A stretch of 64,000 bases of DNA from an uncultured Bacilli bacterium (GTDB taxonomy: Bacteria; Bacillota_I; Bacilli_A; RF39; UBA660), in contig CAKOUW010000007.1 in the NCBI GenBank assembly GCA_934120715.1, forward strand, positions 1-64,000, read 5' to 3'. Shown piece after piece: positions 35,321 through 44,076 of the stretch; the stretch's first letter is position 1, and every line of letters starts with the position of its first letter. The position numbers and the translations under genes are program-made. The notes below the pieces were generated by a model. That model saw only the letters and a list, made by a program, of their open reading frames with translations. It was not told where the DNA came from and made no database searches.

Positions 35321-36731
35321 GCAGTTTGTTAAAAAGAATAAATGGACTTTATTATTTATACTACTGATTTTATCATTTAGTCTACTTATTGCTTCATTTT
35401 GTTTTTCTGAACCAGATTATTATTGGCATATTACAGCTGGAAAATATATGTTTAATAATAAAACTATATTATTAAGTGATAGATTTTCTTGGTACTTACG
35501 TGGTACATATTGGTTTTCACATGAATGGTTATTTGAAATATTATTATATTTACTTTCAACTGTTTTTCCTAGGAGTCATATTTTTATATATGTTTTTGTA
35601 TTTATAGTCTTACTACAATTAATAATTTTTATTACTAATAAAAAAGAATTTTTAAAGTGTGTACCATTTAGTTTATTTTGGATATCACTATCTTTAATAC
35701 TTATTGGTTTTTTATCAGCTAGACCACATATGTTTAGTAATGTACTTCTATGTTTAACTATTTATATATTGTTTGATCTTTTCTATAATGAAGATTCAAA
35801 AAAAATATATTTCCTACCTATAATTTCTATTATTTGGTCTAATGTTCATGGTGGCTCTAGTAGTTTGATATATATATTAATTTTGATATTCTTATTTTGT
35901 GGAATGTTTAAATTTAGTTTTTATAAAATAGAAGCTACGCGTCTTAATAAAAAGCAGGTATATAAGTATTTAATTGGTCTTATTTTAAGTGTTGTATCTT
36001 TGGCAATTAATCCCCATGGGGTTAAGATGATTTTATATCCTTACTGGAATATGGCTGATAGTTTTATGATGAGTTTTATTTCTGAATGGCATCCTACTAA
36101 TTTTTCTGATCCTTCCCATTTTCCATATTTATTACTTTTGATATTTATTGCATTTCCTTTAATTATTAGTAGAAAAAAGATTAGATTTTTGGACTTGATA
36201 TTATTTTGCTTTGTAGTATATTTAGGATTTAAAAGTATTAGATTTTGGCCATATACTTATATAATTTGTTCTTATTTTGTATTTTATTATATTCCAAGTA
36301 GAAAGTATGATAGGGGAACCTCTTTTTGTTTTATAGTTGCTTCTATTCTTTTTATAATTTTAGCTTTAAAAAATGGTTTAGTTCCTAATGATACAAGTTC
36401 TATAGTTACATCTGGAATGGTTGATACTGTTAAGTTGGAAGAGCCTAAGAGATTATATAATTATTATGATTATGGTGGTTATTTAATTTATAATGATATT
36501 GATGTTTTTGTGGATGGTAGATTTGATTTATATTCAAAACATAATATAAGGGATTATAATGATATATGTAATTTAAATAGAGATTATATAAAGTTAATTG
36601 ATAAATATAAATTTGATTATTACTTAGTACCAGATGATACTAGAATTTCATACTATTTGGCTCATAATGAAAGATTTAAGAAAATTAGATCTAAAAAAGG
36701 AATAGTTCTTTATAAGGATTTGAATTTTTAA
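35310..36731 (+). CDS. Polytopic membrane protein, GT-C-like
   Basis: 473 aa with about ten membrane helices. The first outer loop has SEPDYYWHITAGKYM and then WFSHEWLFEILLYL, an acidic/His pattern seen in hypothetical GT-C-type lipid-linked glycosyltransferases. The C-terminal 80 residues are soluble and contain DVFVDGRFDLYS. The start overlaps recX, so it is translationally coupled, but a shared role is unlikely. No specific substrate can be given. Confidence 0.65.
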   Translation: MKIKQFVKKNKWTLLFILLILSFSLLIASFCFSEPDYYWHITAGKYMFNNKTILLSDRFSWYLRGTYWFSHEWLFEILLYLLSTVFPRSHIFIYVFVFIVLLQLIIFITNKKEFLKCVPFSLFWISLSLILIGFLSARPHMFSNVLLCLTIYILFDLFYNEDSKKIYFLPIISIIWSNVHGGSSSLIYILILIFLFCGMFKFSFYKIEATRLNKKQVYKYLIGLILSVVSLAINPHGVKMILYPYWNMADSFMMSFISEWHPTNFSDPSHFPYLLLLIFIAFPLIISRKKIRFLDLILFCFVVYLGFKSIRFWPYTYIICSYFVFYYIPSRKYDRGTSFCFIVASILFIILALKNGLVPNDTSSIVTSGMVDTVKLEEPKRLYNYYDYGGYLIYNDIDVFVDGRFDLYSKHNIRDYNDICNLNRDYIKLIDKYKFDYYLVPDDTRISYYLAHNERFKKIRSKKGIVLYKDLNF

Positions 36732-36739
36732 GTATATAA

Positions 36740-36764
36740 AAAGCTTGCGTGTTGCGCAGGCTTT
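36740..36764. terminator. Bidirectional terminator between the GT-C-like gene and prsA
   Basis: 10-bp stem AAAGCTTGCG / CGCAGGCTTT (one T-G pair) with A-rich and T-rich flanks. Confidence 0.8.
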
Positions 36765-36772
36765 AATTTTTA

Positions 36773-37780
36773 TTAATTTGATGTATTAGACTTTTTAGCA
36801 TTTTCAATTAGTTTATCCATATAATTGTCATATGCTTTTTTTAGTGTACTATCTTTAAATGTTACTTTTTGTTCTTCTCTAAACTTAACCAAACTTTCAT
36901 AATATGTACTATTGTCTTCACTTATTTTTTGTGAAGTTAATTTTTCTTTAATTGAATCTTTTACTTCTTTTAGTTCTTTTTTATCTTTTTGATCTACTCT
37001 TAAAATTATGTGATAACCATATTTTGTTTTAACTGGTTCTTTTGTATATTCACCATTTTTAAGATCTTTTACAGCATTAGCAAATTCTTCAACCATATCG
37101 CTTGGATCAAAATATCCAAGGTTTCCACCATTTTCAGCTGTTGCGCTATCTTTTGAATATTTTTTAGCTAGGTCTTCAAATTTCTTTCCTTTTTCTAGTT
37201 CTTTAATAACTTTTTCAGCTGTTTTTTTTGCAGTGCTTTCAGCCTTTTCTTTTTCCTCATCAGTTGCATCATCTTTTACATCAGCAGTTATTAAGATGTG
37301 GCTAGCTTTTATTTCACCGGTAACGTTTTCATCATAATAATTTTTGATTTCTTTATCTGTTAGATGATTAGAAATGTATTCTTTTACAGCTTTATTTCTT
37401 TTATATTCTAATCTTAACATTTCTTCAAGTCCTTTTTCTGTTGATACGCCAAAGTATTGTTGTAATATTGATTTGAATTGTTCTTCATTACTACCATAGT
37501 TACTTTTCATTTGATTAATTTGTTTTTCAACAGCTTCATTTTCTTCTTTATCCTTTTTATACTTTTTATCCAAAATATTGTGATCTATCATATCTATTAG
37601 TTCTGTAATATTGTTTTCTTTGATTTCATCATAATATTTTTCAGCTGTTACATTACCATTTTTTGTTGATACAGCTATTTCATCAGCATTTTTAAGTTTG
37701 GCTTTTTTTCCACAACCTGTTACTGTTAATGCTAGAGCTACTACTAATAGTATGACTATATACATTTTTTTATTTTTCAT
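36773..37780 (-). CDS. prsA: PrsA foldase lipoprotein (peptidyl-prolyl isomerase)
   Basis: 335 aa. The signal peptide ends in a lipobox TVTGCGKK, so it is a membrane-anchored lipoprotein. The parvulin domain runs from IKASHILITADVKDD to YGYHIILRVDQKD (about 150-265), with GGNLGYFDPSDMV inside. Flanking helices form the chaperone part. PrsA folds secreted proteins outside the membrane. RBS GGAGGAAAA precedes the ATG. Confidence 0.94.
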   Translation of the reverse strand: MKNKKMYIVILLVVALALTVTGCGKKAKLKNADEIAVSTKNGNVTAEKYYDEIKENNITELIDMIDHNILDKKYKKDKEENEAVEKQINQMKSNYGSNEEQFKSILQQYFGVSTEKGLEEMLRLEYKRNKAVKEYISNHLTDKEIKNYYDENVTGEIKASHILITADVKDDATDEEKEKAESTAKKTAEKVIKELEKGKKFEDLAKKYSKDSATAENGGNLGYFDPSDMVEEFANAVKDLKNGEYTKEPVKTKYGYHIILRVDQKDKKELKEVKDSIKEKLTSQKISEDNSTYYESLVKFREEQKVTFKDSTLKKAYDNYMDKLIENAKKSNTSN

Positions 37781-37854
37781 ATTTTCCTCCTCGTATACTT
37801 AATTATAATAACAAAAATTTAGCTTTAGTGCAATAAAATATGCCATATATAATC

Positions 37855-37881
37855 ACCAAATTTGTCTTTTGCCATAAAATA
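37855..37881 (+). promoter_or_regulatory. Sigma-K-like promoter before the YjcZ-like twins
   Basis: AC, 16-bp spacer, CATAAAATA: agrees with the Bacillus sigma-K consensus AC-N16/17-CATAnnnTA, 32 bp before the first tiny gene. The consensus is short and the DNA AT-rich, so chance is possible. Confidence 0.4.
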
Positions 37882-37912
37882 AGATGAAAGCATAAAAAAA
37901 GGAGGAAAGACT

Positions 37913-37993
37913 ATGTGTAATTCTGTATCATCATCAGCTATCATTTTAGTACTATTTATTCTTTTAATTATAATTCTAGGTGCTTATATTTAA
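37913..37993 (+). CDS. YjcZ-like tiny sporulation-type membrane protein
   Basis: 26 aa: a few polar residues with one Cys (MCNSVSSSA), then a single membrane helix IILVLFILLIIILGAYI. The VLFILLIII-G-A-Y pattern is that of the YjcZ/tiny-TM family found in Bacillus spores. A strong AAAGGAGG lies 6 bp before the ATG. The stop codon is 13 bp from the start of a second, related tiny gene. Confidence 0.7.
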   Translation: MCNSVSSSAIILVLFILLIIILGAYI

Positions 37994-38006
37994 GGAGGTG
38001 TTTTAA

Positions 38007-38120
38007 ATGTCTTGTCCAGAAAATAAACCAGTTGCTACTCCTAGAAGAAGTGGCTACGTAATAATTATAATTTTATATATTTTACTTGCTATTATCTTAG
38101 GCGGCGTAATTGCTTATTAA
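38007..38120 (+). CDS. Second YjcZ-like tiny membrane protein
   Basis: 37 aa: polar N-terminus MSCPENKPVATPRRSG, then a helix VIIIILYILLAIILGGVIAY with the same aliphatic-Gly pattern as the previous gene. AAGGAGGTG ends 6 bp before the ATG and overlaps the stop of the first tiny gene, so the two are co-translated. Both have a Cys near the N-terminus. Likely a duplicated pair deposited in a membrane of the developing spore, by analogy only. Confidence 0.65.
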   Translation: MSCPENKPVATPRRSGYVIIIILYILLAIILGGVIAY

Positions 38121-38198
38121 TTTTATAGGGTAAGAATTAATATTCTTATCTTTTTAATTGTTTTATAAAATTTGGTTATATTAATAATGGTGATTTAT

Positions 38199-38699
38199 AT
38201 GTTTTACTATATTAACTTTTTCTTTGTATGTTCTTTTTTAGGATATATACAAGAGACTATTTTAAAAACTTTTTTCTTTCATTCAATGAATAACGGTATT
38301 TTATTTGGACCTTGGATACCAGTATATGGCTTTGGGGGAGTAATTATTCTCATTGTGTGTAAGTATATATTTAAAAAGTTTAAGTGGAATAATTTTATGA
38401 AGACTATTGCTTGTGTACTTACTACTGTTATTTTACTAACTTTATTAGAGTTTCTTGGGGGAATGTTGATTGAGAAAATATTTCATAAGGTATTTTGGGA
38501 TTATAGTGATTTAAAGTTTAATATAGGACATTATATTGCTTTGGAAATTAGTGCTATATGGGGGTTGTTTACGATACTATTTATATATTTTATAGGACCT
38601 TTTATAGAATTAGTAATAAAAAAAATACCAAAATGGTTTACCATTTTATTGGTATTTCTATTTATTGTAGATGTTATTGCTACTTTGATTCTAGCTTAG
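38199..38699 (+). CDS. CmpB-type membrane protein, second copy
   Basis: 166 aa from the ATG at 38199 (GGTGAT just upstream). It has the same PF06541 pattern as the protein at 22988-23656: CSFLGYIQETI, then NGILFGPWIPVYGFGGV, LLEFLGGMLIEKIFH and FWDYSDLKFNIGHYI. Five membrane helices. Function unsettled. Its last 20 bp overlap the convergent HIT gene, with no terminator between them. Confidence 0.8.
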   Translation: MFYYINFFFVCSFLGYIQETILKTFFFHSMNNGILFGPWIPVYGFGGVIILIVCKYIFKKFKWNNFMKTIACVLTTVILLTLLEFLGGMLIEKIFHKVFWDYSDLKFNIGHYIALEISAIWGLFTILFIYFIGPFIELVIKKIPKWFTILLVFLFIVDVIATLILA

Positions 38700-39078
38700 A
38701 AAAAATATTTTCTATGTTTTCTAGAACAGCTTTATCATATTTAAATTCAGCATTATCATTTTCATATCTTGGAATTAAATGAAGATGATAATGTTTTATT
38801 TCTTGACCATATTCATTATTTTGAGCAAGTGTTAGTCCTTGACAGTTTAATTTTTCTTTTAATAATGGATATAGTTTTTCTTTTACTATATTGAGACTAT
38901 GAGTAATTATTTTTTCATCTATATCTAAAAGATTAACATAATGTTTTTTAGGTATAACAAGTAGGTGACCATTTGTTTGTGGGTTAATATTCATGATTAC
39001 CTTTATTAATTCATCTTCATATACTGTTCTTGATGGTAATTCATCATTAATTATTTTACAAAAAATACAATCTTCCAT
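38680..39078 (-). CDS. HIT-family nucleotide hydrolase
   Basis: 132 aa. It begins with the zinc-type CIFCKI motif, has GHLLVIPKKHYVNL in the middle, and the histidine triad HYHLHLIP near the end. HIT proteins cleave nucleoside monophosphates from purine nucleotides or lipids. In Bacillus the similar Hit gene is near prsA, as it is here. Confidence 0.92.
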   Translation of the reverse strand: MEDCIFCKIINDELPSRTVYEDELIKVIMNINPQTNGHLLVIPKKHYVNLLDIDEKIITHSLNIVKEKLYPLLKEKLNCQGLTLAQNNEYGQEIKHYHLHLIPRYENDNAEFKYDKAVLENIENIFSKLESK

Positions 39079-39196
39079 ATTCTTCTCCTTTTTAATTATT
39101 TTCTTTATTATAGCATAAAAAACTTTTAAAAACAGTTGTTTTGCAATTTCTTTTGTGTTATCATATTTATGATAGAGAATAATGGGTGGTGTTAGA

Positions 39197-40711
39197 ATGA
39201 TGCAAGTTCAAAAGGGACTAGTAAAGTATAAGGATCGTAGTGATATCTTATGTACATATGGAACTACTGATGATGGAAGAACATATTACTTTTTAGATGG
39301 AGAAAAGTTAAGTAATGGTTATATTGTAGCATCTACAGCTTTAGTTGAAGCTATAGATCCTTTAGTAGTAGCTTCATCTATTGGTATTGTTGATATTAAT
39401 GGTAGTGTTATTGTACCTTTTGAGAATAAGTCTATTAAACCAGTTAATGATAAATTTTTATTAATTGAAAGTGCTAAACCTGTTACAAGTAGTGTTTTGG
39501 ATGCTATTGCGATGAGAAAAGATCCTTTAGCAGCAACAAAACTAGTTTCTACATCAGCAACCATTAAAGAAAAAATGTATAATAAAATGGGACCTAGAGG
39601 TAAATTTCTTTTTAATGATCAGTTCTCTGAAGTTATGCTTACTGATTTAAATGGTAAAAATTTATGTGATAATAAACTTTTTAGTTTTGTAGGTATTAAT
39701 GATAAGACTATATTTTTATCAGGTAATACAGTTGAATCAGAAATTTTTGAATATCCTTTAGTTATAGAAGAAAAAGAAGATGTTAAAACTAATGACAATG
39801 GTTTGGATGTTAGAGATTTTAAAGTAGAGAAAAAGATGATTGATGATGCTATGAGCGAAGAGATGCCTAAAAACGATTCTGCTGATAAGGTCTTTGGTGC
39901 TGATAGCAATATTAATAACTATAATAGTCCGGTTAATCCTGTAGTTTCTACTGTTGATGCTCCTGTTGAAAATCAAAATGTTAATACTGGCGTTGTTAGT
40001 GATAACTTTTTAGAGGAAAATACAGTTCTTGATAAAGATGATGATATTGATGTAAAAGAAATTACTCCAGCTTCTTTTGATAAAATAGTAAAGGAAAATA
40101 AGTTTGATGATTTTGTATCTAGTGCTACTAATATAGATACTACTGATGTTGATGATAATAATATCTTTACAAAAGATAGTGATAAAGAAGAAGAACTTTC
40201 TCATGATGTTGTTGGTAAACATGAAAATATATTTGAAGATAATTCTAAAGATGCAGATAATTTTAATTTTGCTGATATACTTAATGATAGAAGACCTGTT
40301 GAAAAGAAAAGAGATTTTTCTTTAGATGATGATTATGATGATAATAGTCGTGATACAATTTTTGAAGATACAGCTCTTATTATGAATAAAATGATTAGTC
40401 AAATAGAAGAACAAAGAAATATAATGGCTGATTACGAAGAAAAAGTTAAGAAGCTTAGTGATTTTAGACGAAAAGCTTTTGAAGAAAATAAGAGATTGGT
40501 TAATAAATATGAGAATTTATTTAAAGAATATAAAAGTATGGAAGATGAAGTTAGTAAGATGCAGGATATGATTGATAGACAACGTGAAGAAATTAAATCT
40601 TTAAAATTACAAGTTGCTGGTAAAAATGAACTTGTCAAATTACTTGGTAAAGCCCAATCATTATTAGATGATGATTATGATAGGGGATATTCTAAAATTA
40701 AAACTATGTAA
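39197..40711 (+). CDS. Large acidic protein with beta-rich head and C-terminal coiled coil, unknown
   Basis: 504 aa from the first ATG of an adjacent pair at 39197/39200, preceded by GGGTGGTG. Residues 1-180 are beta-rich with two WG-repeat-like motifs (GIVDINGSVIVPFEN). Residues about 185-385 are acidic and low-complexity (Asp/Asn/Val/Glu). The last 120 residues form a coiled coil with a YEEKVKKLSDFRRKAFEEN pattern. No signal peptide or membrane helix, so it is probably cytoplasmic. I do not recognise the family; a structural or division-linked scaffold is only a guess. Confidence 0.7.
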   Translation: MMQVQKGLVKYKDRSDILCTYGTTDDGRTYYFLDGEKLSNGYIVASTALVEAIDPLVVASSIGIVDINGSVIVPFENKSIKPVNDKFLLIESAKPVTSSVLDAIAMRKDPLAATKLVSTSATIKEKMYNKMGPRGKFLFNDQFSEVMLTDLNGKNLCDNKLFSFVGINDKTIFLSGNTVESEIFEYPLVIEEKEDVKTNDNGLDVRDFKVEKKMIDDAMSEEMPKNDSADKVFGADSNINNYNSPVNPVVSTVDAPVENQNVNTGVVSDNFLEENTVLDKDDDIDVKEITPASFDKIVKENKFDDFVSSATNIDTTDVDDNNIFTKDSDKEEELSHDVVGKHENIFEDNSKDADNFNFADILNDRRPVEKKRDFSLDDDYDDNSRDTIFEDTALIMNKMISQIEEQRNIMADYEEKVKKLSDFRRKAFEENKRLVNKYENLFKEYKSMEDEVSKMQDMIDRQREEIKSLKLQVAGKNELVKLLGKAQSLLDDDYDRGYSKIKTM

Positions 40712-40723
40712 GTTGATTTTGGT

Positions 40724-40755
40724 AAGATGTCGGCTATTGCTGATATCTTTTTTTT
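40724..40755 (+). terminator. Terminator after the acidic coiled-coil gene
   Basis: 11-bp stem AAGATGTCGGC / GCTGATATCTT with G-T pairs, 4-nt loop, then eight T. Confidence 0.8.
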
Positions 40756-40800
40756 ATAAGAAATTTTTTTATAAAAAATATTATATATTTAAAAAACGTA

Positions 40801-40829
40801 TTGGCAAACAAATGTTTCTACCCTATTAT
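40801..40829 (+). promoter_or_regulatory. Promoter of the small RNA candidate
   Basis: TTGGCA, 17-bp spacer, TATTAT; predicted start near 40836. Confidence 0.6.
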
Positions 40830-40835
40830 AGTAAG

Positions 40836-40974
40836 ACAAGATTATGGAAGTATAATTTACTTGATAAATATTATTATCAAGTAGATACATACTTTACAAG
40901 TAGTAAGGAATGTTGATCGGTGACGACCAATGCGAATAAAAATTCAAAATTATTTTAATTTTTATTCTTTTGTT
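40836..40974 (+). ncRNA. Candidate structured small RNA, about 140 nt
   Basis: A non-coding stretch framed by its own promoter and terminator. Inside are a 9-bp stem TACTTGATA / TATCAAGTA extended by GTAT / ATAC, a stem CTTTAC / GTAAGG, a stem GTTGATCG / CGACCAAT closed by a GTGA (GNRA) tetraloop, and a final AT-only terminator stem. I could not match it to 6S, SRP, tmRNA or a known riboswitch. It ends about 100 bp before sufC, so it could be a separate RNA or an attenuated leader of suf. Confidence 0.55.
40934..40974 (+). terminator. Terminator of the small RNA candidate
   Basis: Perfect 11-bp stem GAATAAAAATT / AATTTTTATTC, 12-nt loop, then TTTTGTT. Confidence 0.7.
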
Positions 40975-41044
40975 CTTTTCCTTTTTAATTGTAGTTATTT
41001 GTGGTAAAATAAGTTCGGTTTATGTGCAACAATCTTAATAGATT

Positions 41045-41053
41045 TGGTATAAT
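41045..41053 (+). promoter_or_regulatory. Extended -10 promoter of the suf operon
   Basis: TGGTATAAT about 20 bp before the sufC ATG, with no clear -35 hexamer. Confidence 0.6.
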
Positions 41054-41074
41054 ATATGAGTGGAAGGTGATCTT

Positions 41075-41836
41075 ATGTTAGAAATTAAAGATTTACATGT
41101 TAGTGTTATTGATGGGGATAATGAAATTTTAAAGGGATTATCTCTTAATATAAAACCAGGTGAGGTACATGCTATTATGGGACCTAATGGTACAGGTAAA
41201 AGTACACTTTCTAAGACTATAATGGGTAATTATAAGTATAAAATAAATTCTGGAGAAATTTTATTTAATGGAGTTAATATAAATAATTTGGAAGTTGATG
41301 AAAGAGCTAAATTAGGGATCTTTTTATGTATGCAGGATCCTATGGTTATTGAAGGTGTTTCAAATAGTGAATTTATTCGAACTGCTAAAAATGAAATTAC
41401 CGGGGAAAAAGTTAATCTTTTTAGTTTTGTAAAAGATATGGAAAAAAATATGGAAGCAGTTGGCCTAGATAAAAATATGATGCATAGATCATTAAATTCA
41501 GGATTTAGTGGTGGTGAAAAGAAGAAGAATGAAATTTTACAAATGTTATTTTTAAAACCTAAACTAATTATTCTAGATGAGTTGGATTCTGGATTAGATG
41601 TTGATAGTTTAAGAATTATTTGTAAAAATATTAATAACTACTTATCTGAATCAGTAAATACATCTGTTTTAATAATTACTCATTATCCTAGAATACTAGA
41701 ATATATAAAACCTGATTTTGTTCATATTATGAACGATGGTGTTATTCAAAAGACTGGTGATATGAAATTAGCCTTTGAAATTGATAAGAGTGGGTATGGG
41801 GTTAATGTTATGATTGGAAATGATACTAATGAGTAG
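41075..41836 (+). CDS. sufC: Fe-S cluster assembly ATPase SufC
   Basis: 253 aa from ATG 41075 (GGAAGGTGAT upstream). Walker A GPNGTGKST, the ABC signature FSGGEKKKNEI and Walker B LIILDELDSGLD mark an ABC-type ATPase of the SufC family, which powers the SufBCD scaffold. It opens a sufCDSUB operon with overlapping or closely spaced genes. Confidence 0.95.
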   Translation: MLEIKDLHVSVIDGDNEILKGLSLNIKPGEVHAIMGPNGTGKSTLSKTIMGNYKYKINSGEILFNGVNINNLEVDERAKLGIFLCMQDPMVIEGVSNSEFIRTAKNEITGEKVNLFSFVKDMEKNMEAVGLDKNMMHRSLNSGFSGGEKKKNEILQMLFLKPKLIILDELDSGLDVDSLRIICKNINNYLSESVNTSVLIITHYPRILEYIKPDFVHIMNDGVIQKTGDMKLAFEIDKSGYGVNVMIGNDTNE

Positions 41837-42407
41837 AATATTATATATAATAGATAATAATAAAGTGAGTAATTATAAATATGATATAGATCAAGATACT
41901 ATAATTTATCATTTTTCTATTAATAGTAGTAGTGATGTAGAAATTAATTTAGTTAAAGAAGAAGCTAAGTTAGATTATTATTATAGTAACATAAATTATG
42001 ATAATAATCGTTTTAAGATAAGTGTAAATCATTTAGCAAGTAATACACATAGTGAAATATATAATCATGGAGTTAATGTGTATGACAACAAATTAGATTA
42101 TGATGTTTGTGGAAAAGTCATTTCCAGTAGTAGTAAGTGTGTTTGTAATCAAGATAATCAGATTATTAATTTGGTAGATGGTAAGAGTACGATACTTCCT
42201 AAACTTCTAATTGATAATTATGATGTTGATAGTAATCATGCTGCTTATATTGGTAAGTTTAAAGATGAGATTTTATTCTATCTTATGAGTAGAGGGATAT
42301 CTAGAAGTCAAGGATATAGACTTTTACTTAATGGATTTTTAATTAATAGTTTGGATATTGATAAAGATAAAATAAAGGATTTTATTGATGAAATTGAAAA
42401 AATATAG
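41829..42407 (+). CDS. sufD: Short SufD-like scaffold subunit
   Basis: 192 aa from the ATG at 41829, overlapping the sufC stop by 8 bp. The C-terminal pattern (NHAAYIGKFKDEILFYLMSRG, followed by GYRLLLNGFL) is that of SufB/SufD. SufD is usually over 400 aa in Bacillus, so this is a strongly reduced version lacking most of the N-terminal half. Context between sufC and sufS supports the assignment. Confidence 0.85.
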   Translation: MSRILYIIDNNKVSNYKYDIDQDTIIYHFSINSSSDVEINLVKEEAKLDYYYSNINYDNNRFKISVNHLASNTHSEIYNHGVNVYDNKLDYDVCGKVISSSSKCVCNQDNQIINLVDGKSTILPKLLIDNYDVDSNHAAYIGKFKDEILFYLMSRGISRSQGYRLLLNGFLINSLDIDKDKIKDFIDEIEKI

Positions 42408-42419
42408 GAGGTGATTTGT

Positions 42420-43616
42420 GTGAATAGAGAAGATTTTTCAATGCTTGATAATGATATTGTTTATTTTGATAATGGTGCTACAACATTAAAACCTAAATGT
42501 GTTGTTGATAGTATTGATAAGTATTATACACAGCATACTTCTAATATTCATAGGGGTGACTATGATGCGGCAGTTATTACTAATAAGCTTTATGATGGGG
42601 CAAGAGATGTAGTTAGGGATTTTATTAATTGTAGAAGTAGTAAGGAAGTTGTTTTTACTAGTGGTACTACAATGTCTATAAATATGGTTGTGTTTGGTTT
42701 TATGAAAAAGCATTTAAAACCAGGGGATGAAATTTTACTTACTAAGGCAGAGCATGCTTCTAATGTACTACCATGGATAAGATTAGAAGAAGAGATTGGG
42801 GTAGTAATTAAATACATGGAACTTGATAGTAATTATTCACTTACTGTTGATAGTGTATTAAAAAGTATTACTCCTAAGACTAAGGTTATTTCAATTGCTC
42901 ATGTTACTAATGTTATTGGTGATGTAAGGGATATTTATAATATTGGAATGATATGTAAGGATAAGGGAATTTATTTTTGCGTAGATGGTGCTCAAAGTGT
43001 TCCACATATGAAAGTTGATTTTAGAAAGTGCAATATTGATTTCTTAAGTTTTTCTGGTCATAAAATGTTAGGGCCAACTGGTGTTGGAGTGTTAGTTGGT
43101 AAGGAAGAATTATTAGATAAAATGGACCCTTTAATGTATGGTGGAGGAATGAATAGATCTTTTGAATCTGATGATAGCTATGAATTAAAAGATACACCTA
43201 TTAAATTTGAAGCTGGTACTCCACCAATAGCGGAAGTTATAGGACTTAGTGAAGCTATTAAGTATATTATGAATATAGGAATTGATAAGATTCATGAACA
43301 TGAAGTAGAATTGAAAAAGTACCTAGTTTCACAACTGGAGAAAATAGACAATATAATTATATATAATAAAAATAGTGATAGTGGAATATTAGCATTTAAT
43401 ATAGATGGGGTTTTTGCTCAAGAAAGTTCAATCTATCTAAATCATTATAAGATATTTGTAAGAGCTGGTAATCATTGTGCTAAAATGTTAAAAGATGAAA
43501 TTAATACTAAGAATACGGTAAGAGTAAGTATGTATTTATATAATAATCATGATGATGTAGATAAGCTTGTAAAAGCCTTAAAACAGAGTAAGGATATATT
43601 TAAAATTGTTATTTAG
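42420..43616 (+). CDS. sufS: Cysteine desulfurase SufS
   Basis: 398 aa from a GTG at 42420, spaced from GGAGGTGAT; an upstream GTG at 42411 lies inside that site. The PLP Lys is in FSGHKMLGPTGVGVL, and the active Cys is in VRAGNHCAKM. A type II (SufS) desulfurase that delivers persulfide sulfur to SufU, encoded 9 bp downstream. Confidence 0.96.
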   Translation: MNREDFSMLDNDIVYFDNGATTLKPKCVVDSIDKYYTQHTSNIHRGDYDAAVITNKLYDGARDVVRDFINCRSSKEVVFTSGTTMSINMVVFGFMKKHLKPGDEILLTKAEHASNVLPWIRLEEEIGVVIKYMELDSNYSLTVDSVLKSITPKTKVISIAHVTNVIGDVRDIYNIGMICKDKGIYFCVDGAQSVPHMKVDFRKCNIDFLSFSGHKMLGPTGVGVLVGKEELLDKMDPLMYGGGMNRSFESDDSYELKDTPIKFEAGTPPIAEVIGLSEAIKYIMNIGIDKIHEHEVELKKYLVSQLEKIDNIIIYNKNSDSGILAFNIDGVFAQESSIYLNHYKIFVRAGNHCAKMLKDEINTKNTVRVSMYLYNNHDDVDKLVKALKQSKDIFKIVI

Positions 43617-43624
43617 GAGAATTT

Positions 43625-44053
43625 ATGGATAGTGAGTTAAAAAGACAAATTATATTGGATAATTATCAGGATCCTTATAATAAAGGGTTAGTTAATGATA
43701 ATAGCTATTTATCAGTAAATACTAGTAGTGAAAGTTGTATAGATAATTTGGATTTTATGATGAAAGTAGAAGATAACATTATAAAAGATATTAGATTTGA
43801 TGGAGAAGCTTGTGCTATTAGTACTTCGGCAGCTTCTATTATGATTAATTTATTAATAGGAAAAACTACAGAGGAGGCTGTAAACATACTAAAAAATTAT
43901 CAAAATATGATTAATGAAGATGAGTATGATGCTGATATATTAAAAGATTTAGTTGTTTATGATGAAGTTGGAAAACAGCCTAATAGGAAGAATTGCGTAT
44001 TACTACCAAGTAGAGCAATTTTAAGTTTAATAGATAAATTAGAAAATAAATAA
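43625..44053 (+). CDS. sufU: Fe-S assembly sulfur-transfer protein SufU
   Basis: 142 aa. The three zinc-ligand Cys are in SSESCIDNLDF, FDGEACAISTSAAS and RKNCVLLPSRAI, matching the SufU arrangement. SufU takes sulfur from SufS. The first motif usually reads NPSCGD; here it is SESCID, so the Gly is Ile. Confidence 0.93.
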   Translation: MDSELKRQIILDNYQDPYNKGLVNDNSYLSVNTSSESCIDNLDFMMKVEDNIIKDIRFDGEACAISTSAASIMINLLIGKTTEEAVNILKNYQNMINEDEYDADILKDLVVYDEVGKQPNRKNCVLLPSRAILSLIDKLENK

Positions 44054-44076
44054 TAAATTAGAAACTGGTGATATTT

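Noticed and set aside
40805..40825. GTTTCTACC string like part of a purine riboswitch
   Set aside because: The paired loops and P1 stem of that riboswitch are absent; the string falls in the spacer of a promoter.
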